Assembly: GCA_011772595.1 (NCBI GenBank)
Contig: WVZH01000046.1
Coordinates: forward strand, 27,040 to 40,981
DNA: 13,942 bases
Direction of reading: 5' to 3'
Source: Anaerolineales bacterium
Lineage (GTDB): Bacteria; Chloroflexota; Anaerolineae; Anaerolineales; E44-bin32
The notes under the pieces are model-generated. The model was given only the letters and a program-made list of their open reading frames with translations. It had not been told where the DNA came from and searched no databases. Below, in pieces: positions 13,682-13,942 of this stretch; within the stretch, counting starts at the first letter, position 1, and every line of letters begins with the position of its first letter. Made by a program: the position numbers and the translations under genes.

Positions 13682-13942
13682 TTGGAATTTACCCATGTGA
13701 GTGAAAGACTTTGTGAGTGATTGTTGCTTTGTCGAACATGTTTGCATTCGTGTCGAGACACATTTCCTGCATAGGCACACCTGGAGTAATCTCGGTAATT
13801 CGGTGGGAGAGATTCGGGTCAGGAGCGAGGTATCCTATCGTGGATTCGTGCTTGGAGGTTAAATAATGGTAACCCAGGGATGTCATAATCGCGCAGGAAA
13901 CGACCCAGGAGTTTTTTGACCTCTCGAGGCAAGATGTGAAAA
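13682..13942. other. Right-edge region without a supported gene
   Basis: A 65-codon minus-strand open frame (13689-13886) has no Shine-Dalgarno sequence and no recognisable domain, so I do not call it. On the plus strand GGAGG (13854-13858) stands 7 bases before ATG 13866, which opens a 17-codon frame ending at TGA 13917-13919. It could be a leader peptide for a gene beyond the edge, but no promoter is obvious. CCTC-TC-GAGG near 13920-13929 can form a small hairpin. Confidence 0.3.

Noticed and set aside
13689..13886. A 65-codon minus-strand frame upstream of the TPR gene
   Set aside because: It has no Shine-Dalgarno sequence or recognisable motif. It ends beside the TPR promoter, and composition alone does not support coding.

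Overview
The window looks like ordinary chromosome from a free-living bacterium of moderate GC. The best guess is a Chloroflexota (Anaerolineae-like) genome. Two things point that way: the gene content and order, and a lipoprotein of a jelly-roll-like type (DDFSR..SGWD, NFYFFVISSDGYAGI) that I associate with that group. The assignment is inference and no 16S or other marker is present. I see no phage, transposon, CRISPR or tRNA gene, and no recognisable exotic system; most genes are housekeeping.

Layout. Bases 1-477 hold no convincing gene. They contain a cluster of strong stem-loops at the left edge, ending in a terminator-like hairpin, and then a repeat-rich upstream region and promoter for a deoxynucleoside kinase (478-1122, +). 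A secreted protein built of four tandem DUF5666-like repeats follows (1347-2534, +). A perfect 14-bp hairpin lies in the convergent gap before the minus-strand genes. From there to the right edge every gene is on the minus strand. In order of increasing coordinate these are an endonuclease IV-like TIM-barrel protein, a soluble GAF/PAS sensor histidine kinase, dgkA, ybeY, pgpH (7TM HD c-di-AMP phosphodiesterase), yqeY, mtaB, a small lipoprotein and a TPR protein.

Transcription units. yqeY-pgpH-ybeY-dgkA is a tight unit: a 9-bp gap, then two ATGA stop/start overlaps. With mtaB just upstream it is a condensed form of the mtaB...yqeY...pgpH-ybeY-dgkA order of Bacillus subtilis. It joins tRNA modification, nucleotide-second-messenger hydrolysis, rRNA maturation and lipid-carrier phosphorylation. 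The lipoprotein and mtaB are 27 bp apart and probably co-transcribed. The TPR gene, the histidine kinase and the TIM-barrel gene are probably separate units.

The most interesting signals are in control regions. The yqeY and TPR promoters share TTTCGG-N17-TATAAT, with CTCAC at the same place in the spacer. The yqeY transcript should be leaderless. The TPR gene's ribosome-binding site lies in a hairpin at the very 5' end of its mRNA. Three other promoters share an extended -10 (TGTGC followed by a TATAAT-like hexamer). A 9-base segment upstream of the kinase gene can pair with either of two identical partners. Three of eleven genes start with TTG behind good Shine-Dalgarno sequences.
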